Positions 15,241 to 23,077 of a DNA stretch of 30,769 nt are shown here, in pieces (the first letter of the stretch is position 1; each line of letters begins with the position of its first letter). Origin of the DNA: an uncultured Oscillospiraceae bacterium (GTDB lineage Bacteria; Bacillota_A; Clostridia; Oscillospirales; Oscillospiraceae); assembly GCA_900754605.1 (NCBI GenBank), contig CAAEDK010000301.1:1-30769 (forward strand), read 5' to 3'. The position numbers and the translations under genes are program-made. Under the pieces are notes generated by a model, which saw only the letters and a list, made by a program, of their open reading frames with translations, ran no database searches and was not told the origin of the DNA.

Positions 15241-15272
15241 GAAATCGCCGTGGTAAAAACCACGGCGATTTC
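15241..15272 (+). terminator. terminator hairpin after tRNA-Ala
   Basis: A perfect 14-bp stem (15241-15254 with 15259-15272) closes a 4-base AAAA loop, five bases past the tRNA end. The T-run after it is weak (TCTCGTTT). Confidence 0.6.
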
Positions 15273-15274
15273 TC

Positions 15275-15317
15275 GTTTGACCACAGAAATACCACAGACA
15301 GGTTCTGGTTTGACCAC
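15275..15317. repeat. short direct repeats beside tRNA-Ala, candidate integrase arm sites
   Basis: GTTTGACCAC occurs at 15275-15284 and again at 15308-15317. ACCACAGA occurs at 15280-15287 and 15291-15298 and recurs beyond the integrases, within AATACCACAGA at 18494-18504, which also has an exact copy at 15288-15298. Short repeats flanking the core are typical of sites bound by the N-terminal arm domain of tyrosine integrases. Their role is inferred. Confidence 0.4.
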
Positions 15318-15319
15318 TT

Positions 15320-15350
15320 AAGGGCACTCCTTTTCGGAAGGAGTACCCTT
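15320..15350. terminator. hairpin downstream of the integrase gene
   Basis: The arms AAGGGCACTCCTT (15320-15332) and its near-complement (15338-15350) form 13 pairs with one mismatch around TTCGG. The T-rich tail (TCTTGTTT) is on the plus strand; on the minus strand, where the integrase ends, no T-run follows. It may separate the element from the tRNA side. Confidence 0.4.
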
Positions 15351-15394
15351 TCTTGTTTACTGTCCCGCAAAATCTGAGGTGGCATTTTTGTGTT

Positions 15395-16996
15395 TTACGT
15401 TTGCAGTACCAGACTTTCCTCGCCCCTGAGTTCGGCCCAAACCTCATCATAGTATTTCTGCACTGTTGTACGGTCCATGTTCAGCTCTCTTGCGATTTTG
15501 GCTTTATTGGTCACTTCAAGGTACGCCCGCAGATAGGCAGCGATGGCTTTCTTCTTGGGGCTGACCCCGTCGGAATACTCCGTGCTGGCCCCAGAGCGCA
15601 GGGCGGCGATCTCCGTCTTCATCTGGAGGATCAGTTCCTTCAGTTTCTCCTCGCACTCCTTCTCTGTGTGTCCGTAGACATTCCGGGAGTGCTTTTTGCC
15701 GTCCGGCCAGATGGGGGAGTATCTTCCCTCCCAGAGGTTTTCTTTGATCTGCTTGAGGTAGCCGGTTCCTGGCCTGCGGCGGGCGGGCTGGACGGGGGTG
15801 AACTCCGGCTCCGGGCAGGCGGCCTTTTCTTCCTTTCCGGCCGCTGCCGCCTCTACGCCTGCGATCCCCTGGTCGATGCTTATCGCCGCCTTCCGGCGCA
15901 TCTCGTCGGTGATGTGGGTATAGGTATTCAGGTTGGTGGCGGAGGAGACATGGCCGATGATGGCGGAGAGCGTCTTTACATCCATTTCGTTTTCCAAGGA
16001 CATGGTGGCAAAGGTATGGCGCAGATCGTGAAATCTGACGGACTTGCACCCGGCCCGCTTCAGAATGACCTGAAGGCGCTTGCGCACATAGCCGGGATCG
16101 ATGGGCTGGTCCGGCTTGATTCTCGACGGGAACATCAGGTCAGAGAAGATGCCCTTTTTGTACTCCGCCAGCACCTCCAGCATGGCGGGCGGCAGGATGA
16201 TGGCGCGGTTGGCCGCCTTGGTCTTGGGTTCGCTGACGATCAGCTTTCCGCCCACCGGACAGAACTGCTTGTCGATGCGAAGCTTTCCCGTGGCGAAGTC
16301 CAGATCATCCCACCGGAGGGCCAGTAGCTCGCCCCGGCGCATCCCGGTGGTCAGGTCCAGCAGGAACAGCTCGTACATTCCCTCCGCCTTGGCCTGGATG
16401 AGGAACCGGCGCATCTCCTCCTGGGTCAGCACTTGCATCTCCCTCCCCTTGATAGGCGGGAGCCTGCACCCGGCCGCAGGATTGCCGTGGATCAGTTTCG
16501 CCTCCACCGCCCTGTCCAGGGCCATCTGGCAGACAGCGTGGCAGCTTCGCACCGAGCGGTCTGCCATGCCCTTTCCACGCTTTTCCGCATTGTTCTTTCT
16601 GCCGCGCTCCTTCATGGTCCGAAAGAACTGCTGGAGGTCAGCCTGGGTCAGCCGGTTGAGCTGGATGCTGCCCAGGCCGGAGATCAGGTGGTTATAGATC
16701 CAGCCCTCATAGCCCAGCTGGGTGGTGGGCCGGAGCCGTGGCTTGGAAAAATTCTGGTACCAGTAGTCCAACCATGCCCCAAAGGGCATATCAGGCCGTA
16801 CCTGAGTGGGGCGGTGGTTGCCGCACTGCTCCTTCAGCTGTTCCAGCTTCTCCACGCATTCCTTCTTCGTCTTGGCCAGCACATTTTTTGTTTTGGGATT
16901 GCCGGCCTCGTCGTAGCCCACTACCACCCGGCCCTCCCAGCGGCCGTCCTTCCGCAGACGGACGGTACCCTCGCCCCGTTTTCTCTTTCCTGCCAT
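15395..16996 (-). CDS. tyrosine recombinase (phage/ICE-type integrase) with a C-terminal extension
   Basis: This 533-residue protein should excise and integrate the element. An AP2-like arm-binding domain (about 8-55) is followed by a SAM-like core-binding domain (about 68-170) and the catalytic domain. The latter has Arg220 (TTGMRRGE), a Lys region near 258-260 (EPKTK), His323 and Arg326 (RFHDLRHTFAT), His349 (IIGHVS) and the nucleophile Tyr359 (LNTYTH), so the active site is complete. It runs about 150 residues longer than usual. Residues 410-456 resemble the N-terminal arm domain (both have WEGR, a basic strand and KKEC/EKEC-VEKL/EEKL), and 485-525 look like a helix-turn-helix. ATG 16996 lies 4 bases after the dead second integrase. 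Its nearest downstream neighbour is tRNA-Ala. Confidence 0.93.
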   Translation of the reverse strand: MAGKRKRGEGTVRLRKDGRWEGRVVVGYDEAGNPKTKNVLAKTKKECVEKLEQLKEQCGNHRPTQVRPDMPFGAWLDYWYQNFSKPRLRPTTQLGYEGWIYNHLISGLGSIQLNRLTQADLQQFFRTMKERGRKNNAEKRGKGMADRSVRSCHAVCQMALDRAVEAKLIHGNPAAGCRLPPIKGREMQVLTQEEMRRFLIQAKAEGMYELFLLDLTTGMRRGELLALRWDDLDFATGKLRIDKQFCPVGGKLIVSEPKTKAANRAIILPPAMLEVLAEYKKGIFSDLMFPSRIKPDQPIDPGYVRKRLQVILKRAGCKSVRFHDLRHTFATMSLENEMDVKTLSAIIGHVSSATNLNTYTHITDEMRRKAAISIDQGIAGVEAAAAGKEEKAACPEPEFTPVQPARRRPGTGYLKQIKENLWEGRYSPIWPDGKKHSRNVYGHTEKECEEKLKELILQMKTEIAALRSGASTEYSDGVSPKKKAIAAYLRAYLEVTNKAKIARELNMDRTTVQKYYDEVWAELRGEESLVLQT

Positions 16997-17000
16997 GCTC

Positions 17001-18159
17001 TCACCTCACCATGATACTTTCCATGAATCCGCCCACGATCTCGCTGGCCCGTTTCTGCATATCCCCCGTCACATGAGTGTAGGTATCCAGGGTAAAGGAT
17101 GCCTAGGTGTGGCCCAGAATACCCGAGAGGGTCTTGACGTCCACCCCAGAGGGCTAGGGCGTGAGTGGCAAAGGTATGCCGTAAATCATGGAATCTGATA
17201 CTGGGCAATCCCGCCTTTTTCAACAGCTCCTTCATGCGGACGTAGGCAGCATTGGGACGGGTGGGCCGCTCCGGGTGGAGAGGATCAGGGAAGATCCACT
17301 CTGTATAGGAGCGTTTCCTGCGCTCCGATAGAAGCTGGGCCGTGCTGGGCGGCAGGGTGATGATCCGCTTCCCGGCCCCGGTCTTTGTCTCTCCGGCGGT
17401 CAGCCCGCCGCCCCGTTCCGCATGGATGGTCCGTCGGACGGTGAGAGTGCCGTGGGCCTCGTCGAAGTCCTGCCACATGAGGCCGCAGATCTCTCCCCGG
17501 CGCAGGCCGGTAGTCAGCTCCGCGTAGAAGAAGCCGTGCCAGACCTTGCCCTCCTGGATCACCTCCATGAACCGCTCCAGCTGAGCGTCGTTCAGGACTT
17601 GCTTGGGCGCGGCCTTTTTTCCCGACAGGACGATGCCGTCGGTGGGGTTCCTGGCAATCAGGTTTTCCTGCACCGCCGCGTCTAGGGCCTCGTGGAGGAC
17701 ACCGTGGATACGGCTGACGGTGGAGCCAGCCAGCTTGTACCCGTATTGTGGGTGCTCCTCCTGGCGGCCGTGCTCCTGGAGCTCCCGGTACATCTGGCGG
17801 ATATCCTCAACGGTAATTTTTCCCACCGGCTTGTTCCCCAGGCGGGGCTTGATATTTCGCTCGACATATCCCCGGTATCCTTCCAGTGTGGAGGGCCGCA
17901 CCGAGGGGGCGGCGTACTCCTCCAGCCAGCGATCCGGCTACTCGCCAAGGGGCATTTTGCTCTCCTCCCGCAGATCCACATCCCGGTACTCCTCGATGTT
18001 TCGATGGAGCTTTGCCAGCAGTTCCTTCTGACTTCCAGCAGACAAGTAGCGGAAGATGGAGTCGCCGTTGCTCTTGTGGCCAACCACGATTCGGCCCTCC
18101 CAACGGCCATCTTCTCTTTTTCTGACCATACCGTCGCCGGATGGCCTGCGTTTTGCCAT
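17001..18159 (-). pseudogene. second tyrosine recombinase, inactivated by three lesions
   Basis: ATG 18159 (GGAGGA upstream) begins MAKRRPSGDGMVRKREDGRWEG, an integrase arm domain like that of the neighbouring gene. At 17938-17940 a Trp codon has become TAG. The frame resumes (ERNIKPRLGNKPVGKITVED, TTGLRRGEICGLMW, RFHDLRHTFATHALA) up to about 17150, where one extra base shifts it. The correct frame then gives SGVDVKTLSGILGHT, a TAG at 17103-17105 in place of a Gln, and ASFTLDTYTHVT with the catalytic Tyr, ending at TGA 17001-17003. All catalytic residues are still readable, so decay is recent. It is a separate integrase, not a duplicate with near-identical sequence. Confidence 0.9.
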
Positions 18160-18162
18160 AGG

Positions 18163-18465
18163 CTATTCCTCCTTATTCTGGTCGATCAGGCTACCGTCGT
18201 CCTCGTCCAGAGCCTCCAGAATCATGCGTACTCCCAAACGGAATCCCAGGATGAAATTTTCCAGGGCCATGGTGCTGCCGATCTCGTTCTCCGCGTTGAT
18301 GAGCCGGAGCAGCAATGCTTTTTCCTTGTCCTCCAACAAGGCGGTGAGCTTTTCCTCGCACTCCGCCGACTGTTCCATGGCCTTTTTCAGTGCAGTCCCC
18401 GATTTGACGATCTGATCGTTGGGCGTGATGTTTCCGAAGTACAGGTCTTCCAATGTGTCTCGCAT
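18163..18465 (-). CDS. DUF6809-like protein
   Basis: This 100-residue helical protein starts MRDTLEDLYFGNITPNDQ, a start typical of DUF6809 proteins found in clostridial mobile elements. A long acidic/basic helix (about 30-70) and a C-terminal FILGFRLGVRMILEAL stretch follow. ATG 18465 is 8 bases after AAGGAGG; the longer frame starting at 18501 is not needed. It ends 3 bases before the second integrase's start codon, and its last codons GAGGAA lie in that gene's ribosome site, so the two were coupled. Function is unknown; the position suggests a role in element maintenance or excision. Confidence 0.75.
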   Translation of the reverse strand: MRDTLEDLYFGNITPNDQIVKSGTALKKAMEQSAECEEKLTALLEDKEKALLLRLINAENEIGSTMALENFILGFRLGVRMILEALDEDDGSLIDQNKEE

Positions 18466-18643
18466 GTGTGCCGCCTCCTTATCAGCAACACACAATACCA
18501 CAGAAACAGAAAATAGCCAGGGGCACGGCGTACTATTATCAAATTGTTATCATTGGGGGGGCAGTTCACAGTTGTCAGCTCCCACTGGGTATCAGATCCT
18601 GAGGTCTTTTTGTTGTTTACAGTGCTGTAATTTTTGAGGGGAG

Positions 18644-20601
18644 TCACATCCCACCCATGACCATTCCGCCCTGGTTCTGCTCCTCCTCGTGGTCATCAGG
18701 CTTGTGGCCCAGAGCGATTTTCTTCTCCTGGATTTTTCTCCGGAGTTTTCTGTCGACATGAAGGCCGGCGCCAGATCGGGGCAGAGAGTAGTCCTCAAAG
18801 AGCCGGCTCATGTGGTAGAGCAGGCGGGTGGCCGCCAACATAATGGAGGGCGGACGGAGGGCGTTTTGTCACTCCAAAAAGAGCTGGGCGTACTGGTTCC
18901 CCCTGGGCGGCAGAGCGGCTGAACCAGGCCATTGCCCGGGTCTGGTCGTGAGTCACTCCCTGCCCTGTTAGGTACAACTTGCCCAGCATATACTGGGCAT
19001 ACTGGTTGCCCGCTTCCGCCGACTGGCTGAACCACTCCACAGCTTTGATGGTATCTTTGGCCACCACCTCGCCGGTCAGATACTCCTTACCCAGCCGGTA
19101 GGCGGCGAAGTGGCTTCCACTCTCCGCAGCCTGTTTCAGCCAGCGGATACCCTCGTCCGGGTCCTGCACTTCCATATCGGCAGAGAGAAACAGTTTGCCC
19201 AGAGCATACTGTGCCTCTGGCAGACCATGCTCTGCCGCCTGGGTGAACCAGTCTTTCGCCTTTTGACTGTCTGGGATCAGCAGGGGCCCGTCCCGATAGA
19301 GCTGACCCATCAAGTACTGAGCATGGGTGTCGCCTCGCTCCGCCAGCCACTCCAATTCCTCCACCGCGCCATCCCGGTCTGCCAGAGAAAGGTACTCGTC
19401 CCGGATGATCTGCCGCAGTTCCCAGCAGGCATTAGACTCACCACGCACCCACTCCGCCTCGTCGTGGCCGGCCAGGTTCGCATCCTCGAAAGCGATTTCC
19501 CCCAGACGGATACGCTCCGCCTCCTGGATGACGGCGTTCTTGATCTGCCGGAACTCTTTCTCCTGGGACAGTGTTTTCTTCTCTCTGGGCTTGTCGTGGT
19601 AGTAGCTGTCCACCTCACTTTGGAGAGCGCACCATTGTTCGTAGCACTCACGGACCTCTGGCAGCTCCTCCAGCTTGTCCACTACCTCGTCCACGGTTTT
19701 CTTGACGGACTTGGGCAGGTAGCCGTAGGACTTCTTACCCTTGACCGTTTTCAATTGTGCAGAGAGCGTCTGCATCAATTCCTCCACCTCCGGGTGGTTG
19801 CAGATACTTCGTGCCATCTCCTGTGTGAGTTTTCGGATGGCCCTGTGTGTCTCCCGCACCAACTCATCCCGTGACCGGGATCTGCTCGTAGGTGTGTAGC
19901 ATCTCCTGCTGGAAGATTTGATTGGTCAGCTTTGATTTGATATTTCGGATGCCTTCCCACGTCAGGTATGCCTCGCTTGGCACCGTTGACCATGCCATCA
20001 TATGGACATGTGGGTGCTCACCCTCGTCATGGAAGGCGGCATACCAGCGGAAGTGATTCGGCGGGATGTTCATCGCGGCGGCGATGTCGTTGCAGTTTGC
20101 CCGGAGCAAATTCATCCACGCCCTGGCATTGTCGTAGCCAAGACGGGCGGCATCCTCCCGCTTCAGGGAGATGATGTGGGTCCACACGTTGCCGGTGTAC
20201 TGATCCAACTCCCGCATTGCTTTCTCCAGATCCACGCCGTCCTCGTCCCCAAAGAGGCCGTGATCTCCCAGTCGCTCCGCCCTGGGCCGGGTGGCGATGT
20301 ACTCCATGTAACCTTCTAACTGCTGCACCGCCGACCAGTTTTCCTCCAGCACCCTGGTGATGAAGGCCAAGGTATTGGCCTTGGTATGCTTGGCTCCGTA
20401 GTCAGAATACTCCTCCAACTTTTTGGATGAAGGGAAATCTTTCGTCAGTTTTCTGACCAGCTGCTCCTGCTTCCTGGTGGGTGGACGGTCATCCGGAAGG
20501 ATCTCCACACGCTCCCGTGTCCCAATGTACCGCAGGTAGCCGCTGACAGAATTGCTTCCATCGCACTTGAGATAGGGACTTTTCAGAATCAGTCTTGCCA
20601 C
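18644..20601 (-). pseudogene. mobilisation relaxase with Sel1 repeats, broken by two frameshifts and a stop
   Basis: The N-terminal part (19864-20601, GTG start overlapping the accessory gene by 13 bases) has the relaxase metal motif HDEGEHPHVHMMAW, with His196, His198 and His200. It resembles the MobP/MobL-like relaxases of Firmicutes, which nick oriT. A one-base shift near 19870 separates it from a second part (18795-19862). That part contains a linker helix region and four to five Sel1-type TPR repeats (AQYLMGQLY, AQYALGKLF, AAYRLGKEY, AQYMLGKLY). An extra base in a run of Cs near 18900 and a TGA at 18869-18871 then precede a last readable stretch (ALRPPSIMLAATRLLYHMSRLFEDY) ending at 18644. 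It once let the element be mobilised; now it cannot be made whole. Confidence 0.85.
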
Positions 20602-21008
20602 TCATCGTCCTCCTCCCAGGCTCCACGCGCTCGCTGTTCCAGCGAGATGCGTCCATTGGTTTTCTTCACATTTTGCACACTCTCCGACCGCCGGCGGCGC
20701 AGATCCTCGTCGCTGAACTGATAGGCGTCCGCTAGGATGCCGGCCACCATGTCCTGCTCCACCGCCTGCTTGAAGGCCAGGGAGGACAGCCGCTCCTCCA
20801 TCTGCCCCAGCCGCCCGTCCAGGTAGGATTTGATGGAGGTGGGCAGGAACAGACCAGCGTCGTTGGCGCTGAGGTAGTCCAGATAGAAGTCCACAGCTTT
20901 CTCGATAAAAGCAGTGAGACTTTGGCTGCCGTCCTCCTGATACCGACGCTCCAGGATCGCTTTCTTTTCCGGTGACAGGTAAAAGGGAAATTTCTTTTTT
21001 CCGCCCAT
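20589..21008 (-). CDS. relaxase accessory protein, ribbon-helix-helix type
   Basis: This 139-residue protein starts MGGKKKFPFYLSPEKKAILERRY, the pattern of a small DNA-binding ribbon-helix-helix or MobC-like domain, followed by helices and a charged C-terminus. Such proteins help the relaxase find oriT. ATG 21008 lies 7-8 bases after AAAGGAGC. It overlaps the relaxase start by 13 bases, so the two were co-translated. It appears intact while its partner is dead. The family assignment is from pattern only. Confidence 0.6.
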   Translation of the reverse strand: MGGKKKFPFYLSPEKKAILERRYQEDGSQSLTAFIEKAVDFYLDYLSANDAGLFLPTSIKSYLDGRLGQMEERLSSLAFKQAVEQDMVAGILADAYQFSDEDLRRRRSESVQNVKKTNGRISLEQRARGAWEEDDEWQD

Positions 21009-21246
21009 AAACAGCTCCTTTCCGGGGATTGACCCCTGTTTTTTTGTTGTGGCAGTAGGTGTTTCGGGATAGTGACCGCAGGAGAGATAGCACAGGCCGG
21101 ATCATGACCCCATTTTCGGTCACCTGAAAAACTCCCGTAACTGCCCGCACTGCGGGCAGTTGTGACTGGCTGAAGGAGCCGTCGGCGACCCCGGCCTTTA
21201 TCCTGCTTGAAACCGCTGGGAGGGGCATACAGCGACTCACAGGCGG
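21009..21246. other. non-coding region with palindrome, candidate oriT
   Basis: This 238-bp gap before the relaxase accessory gene has a 23-bp palindrome (AACTGCCCGCA, C, TGCGGGCAGTT at 21139-21161). It also has a small GGGG-ATTGA-CCCC hairpin (21024-21036) followed by a T-run on the plus strand. Origins of transfer often lie directly upstream of mobilisation genes and contain inverted repeats, so this is the best place for one. Confidence 0.35.
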
Positions 21247-21663
21247 TCACGCGGGGCTTTCCTGCTCGCGCAGGAGTTTCGCCACACGCTGTCGCTCTGT
21301 GGTCAACTCCAATTCCTCCAGCTGGCGGTCGTAGTACTCGTCGACCACCTCCTGGATCGGCCGGAGCGCGAACAGCAGATTCCCGTTGCGCTTTTCTCCT
21401 GTCTTGGTGATTACCTCTGTGGGCTCTGCGGTGATAAGTCCACGCTCCTCCAACTGACGGATATACTTGCGGACGGTATTCTCGCTCATTCGCACTGCCT
21501 GTCCGATGGTTTTGATGCTGGGCCAGCACCGATGCGTCTTGCGATTCTCACACCGTTTCAGGAAACTGTACACCGCCAACTCTCCGGCACTCAGACCCAG
21601 GAGAAACACTTCGTTGGGCAGAGAGAAAAAATTTCCACGCCCGCTGTACTTGCTGTACCTCAT
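21247..21663 (-). CDS. helix-turn-helix protein, replication-initiator-like
   Basis: This 138-residue protein has MRYSKYSGRGNFFSLPNEVF at the start and LSAGELAVYSFLKRCENRKTHRCWPSIKTIGQAVRMSENTVRKYIRQLEERGLI in the middle (about 22-75, named here only by its ends in LSAGEL and ERGLI). This is a winged helix-turn-helix of the kind in RepA-like and conjugative-element regulators. A helical C-terminus follows. ATG 21663 overlaps the upstream stop as ATGA, and AGGAGA lies 8 bases before it. It may control element replication or transfer; this is inferred from context. Confidence 0.7.
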   Translation of the reverse strand: MRYSKYSGRGNFFSLPNEVFLLGLSAGELAVYSFLKRCENRKTHRCWPSIKTIGQAVRMSENTVRKYIRQLEERGLITAEPTEVITKTGEKRNGNLLFALRPIQEVVDEYYDRQLEELELTTERQRVAKLLREQESPA

Positions 21664-21869
21664 ACGCCATCTCCTACACGCTCTTTCACCCACTGGATGA
21701 ACTGCTCCTTGGGGACTACCATCCTGTTGCCGATGCGCAGCACCGGGAAGCCCGGCTTGTGCATCAGTCCGTAACCGCTGGACGGTGACACGCCAAGCAC
21801 TTTTGCCACTGTTTCCGAGTTCAGGAACAGCGGTAGGTCATCGTAGGATCTGTATTCGGATTCTTTCAA
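21660..21869 (-). CDS. excisionase-like DNA-binding protein
   Basis: This 69-residue protein matches the small MerR-like excisionase group: LFLNSETVAKVLGVSPSSGYGLMHKPGFPVLRIGNRMVV, then PKEQFIQWVKERV, with helix, turn, helix and wing in order. The start is TTG 21869 with GAGGAGG 8 bases upstream; it overlaps the preceding gene's stop. Such proteins bend DNA at the att site and favour excision by the integrase, but many also act as plain regulators. Confidence 0.75.
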   Translation of the reverse strand: MKESEYRSYDDLPLFLNSETVAKVLGVSPSSGYGLMHKPGFPVLRIGNRMVVPKEQFIQWVKERVGDGV

Positions 21870-22228
21870 TGAGCATCCTCCTCTTGGATATCACGGGCAG
21901 CGTCAGGACGCACCAGACGCAGGAACTCCTCCACGGAATTGACCACCCCGGCATCCTTTAGCTGCTGGTAGCGGATCAGGTCGCAGAGTGTACGGAGATT
22001 GACCTCCGCGCACTCCAACAGCTTATCCAGCGCCACGATCTGCTGCTCCGTGCTGAGTGAGATGGGCTCGTCCGGATCTTGCAGGTAAGCCCGCACCGCG
22101 TCCTCCTCCGGCATCTCATCTCCTAAGACTTCCTTCATCCCCTGAAGGACATAGTCCAGTGTTTCTCTCTCCGCGTTGGCGGTCAGAAAACTCAGAAGCT
22201 GTTTTTGCCTTGCACCAAATAAATTCAT
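21866..22228 (-). CDS. unknown protein of the mobile element
   Basis: This 120-residue, mostly helical acidic protein starts MNLFGARQKQLLSFLTANAE and ends RDIQEEDAH. I do not recognise a family. ATG 22228 gives 8-base spacing to GAGGAG, better than ATG 22234. Its end overlaps the start of the excisionase-like gene, so the three genes down to 21247 form one coupled unit. The leucine-rich LSTEQQIVALDKLLECAEVNLRTL segment (about 70-93) may be a coiled coil. Confidence 0.6.
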   Translation of the reverse strand: MNLFGARQKQLLSFLTANAERETLDYVLQGMKEVLGDEMPEEDAVRAYLQDPDEPISLSTEQQIVALDKLLECAEVNLRTLCDLIRYQQLKDAGVVNSVEEFLRLVRPDAARDIQEEDAH

Positions 22229-22377
22229 CGTCATCGCTCCTCTGTGTACTTTAGCTGAGGCATTCCCGGCTACGGCCAGGGCCGGGGTTTCCGGGAGTCG
22301 GAAATTTTGCCCTCTACTTATCAGGACACTCACAGGCAGTTTGTAAACCAGAAAATAAAAAAAGTTGAGGGGCTCTG

Positions 22378-22767
22378 TCATTTGACAGAGCCCCTCAACT
22401 GTTCGTGGAACTTTTTCAGCCGCTTTGATACCGCCGCTTTGGACACGCCGTAGATCGTCCCAATCTCTTCCATGGTCAATCCCCTGCCATATCGGAGTTC
22501 TACAAGATCCCGGCCCTGATCTCCCAGACCATCGACGGCTTTCCGCAGAGTTTCAAGCTGGAGGTTCCAGAGCACCTCATCCTCCATGGGACGCCTGACA
22601 CAATCCGAACCGGACAGCACCGTTTCAAACTCACTTTTACTCAGATGCCTTTTGTCCTGCTTTTCCTGCGCCTGTTCCCGTTTCCGATCCTGCTCCAGGA
22701 AGTCTGCGACCTCCTTTGGCACTGATACTTGCTGGACACTATAGATGATAACGACAGAGTCGTTCAT
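22378..22767 (-). CDS. sigma-70 region 4-like protein of the mobile element
   Basis: This 129-residue protein has a C-terminal sigma region 4 helix-turn-helix: LVELRYGRGLTMEEIGTIYG, then VSKAAVSKRLKKFHEQL. The N-terminal part starts MNDSVVIIYSVQQVSVPKEVADFLEQDRKR and is typical of the small sigma-like proteins carried by clostridial conjugative elements. There is no region 2, so it is more likely a DNA-binding regulator than a full sigma factor. ATG 22767 is the likely start, although its ribosome site is weak (GGAAAG). The gap to the next gene (22229-22377) holds no gene. Confidence 0.75.
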   Translation of the reverse strand: MNDSVVIIYSVQQVSVPKEVADFLEQDRKREQAQEKQDKRHLSKSEFETVLSGSDCVRRPMEDEVLWNLQLETLRKAVDGLGDQGRDLVELRYGRGLTMEEIGTIYGVSKAAVSKRLKKFHEQLRGSVK

Positions 22768-22897
22768 TTGCACACTTTCCGCTTTCCACGGAAAGGCGCA
22801 CACCCGCGCTGCCGGCACAGCGCCAAATACTGAAGACCTTCATAGAAGTTCCCTTCGTACAGGGTGGTTGTGGTGCCCTACGAGGCCCATGAATGTC

Positions 22898-22924
22898 TGA
22901 GGTCCCACCGGGGTGTGGACCTCA
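22898..22924. other. hairpin in the gap between hsdR and the element genes
   Basis: TGAGGTCC (22898-22905) pairs with GGACCTCA (22917-22924). It could end hsdR transcripts on the minus strand, though no T-run follows. Confidence 0.35.
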
Positions 22925-22967
22925 CCGGAAAGCTGCGAGTTTTCGGCTTTCGCCTGATTTTAATATA

Positions 22968-22979
22968 GAACAAACGTTC
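22968..22979. promoter_or_regulatory. LexA-like site (GAAC-N4-GTTC)
   Basis: GAACAAACGTTC matches the core of the Gram-positive LexA operator GAAC-N4-GTTC. It lies upstream of the minus-strand element genes, where AT-rich sequence on that strand (TATATTAAAAT) could be a -10. If LexA binds, DNA damage would turn on the sigma-like gene and those after it. A chance match to eight fixed bases is possible. Confidence 0.4.
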
Positions 22980-23077
22980 TGCTATGTAGAGCACGTAGGG
23001 ACATTCAACAGACAATTTCTGATCCGCTACATAGACCTCTTTGCAGCCCTACCGCCAGCAAGGTTTATCATAGCTCC

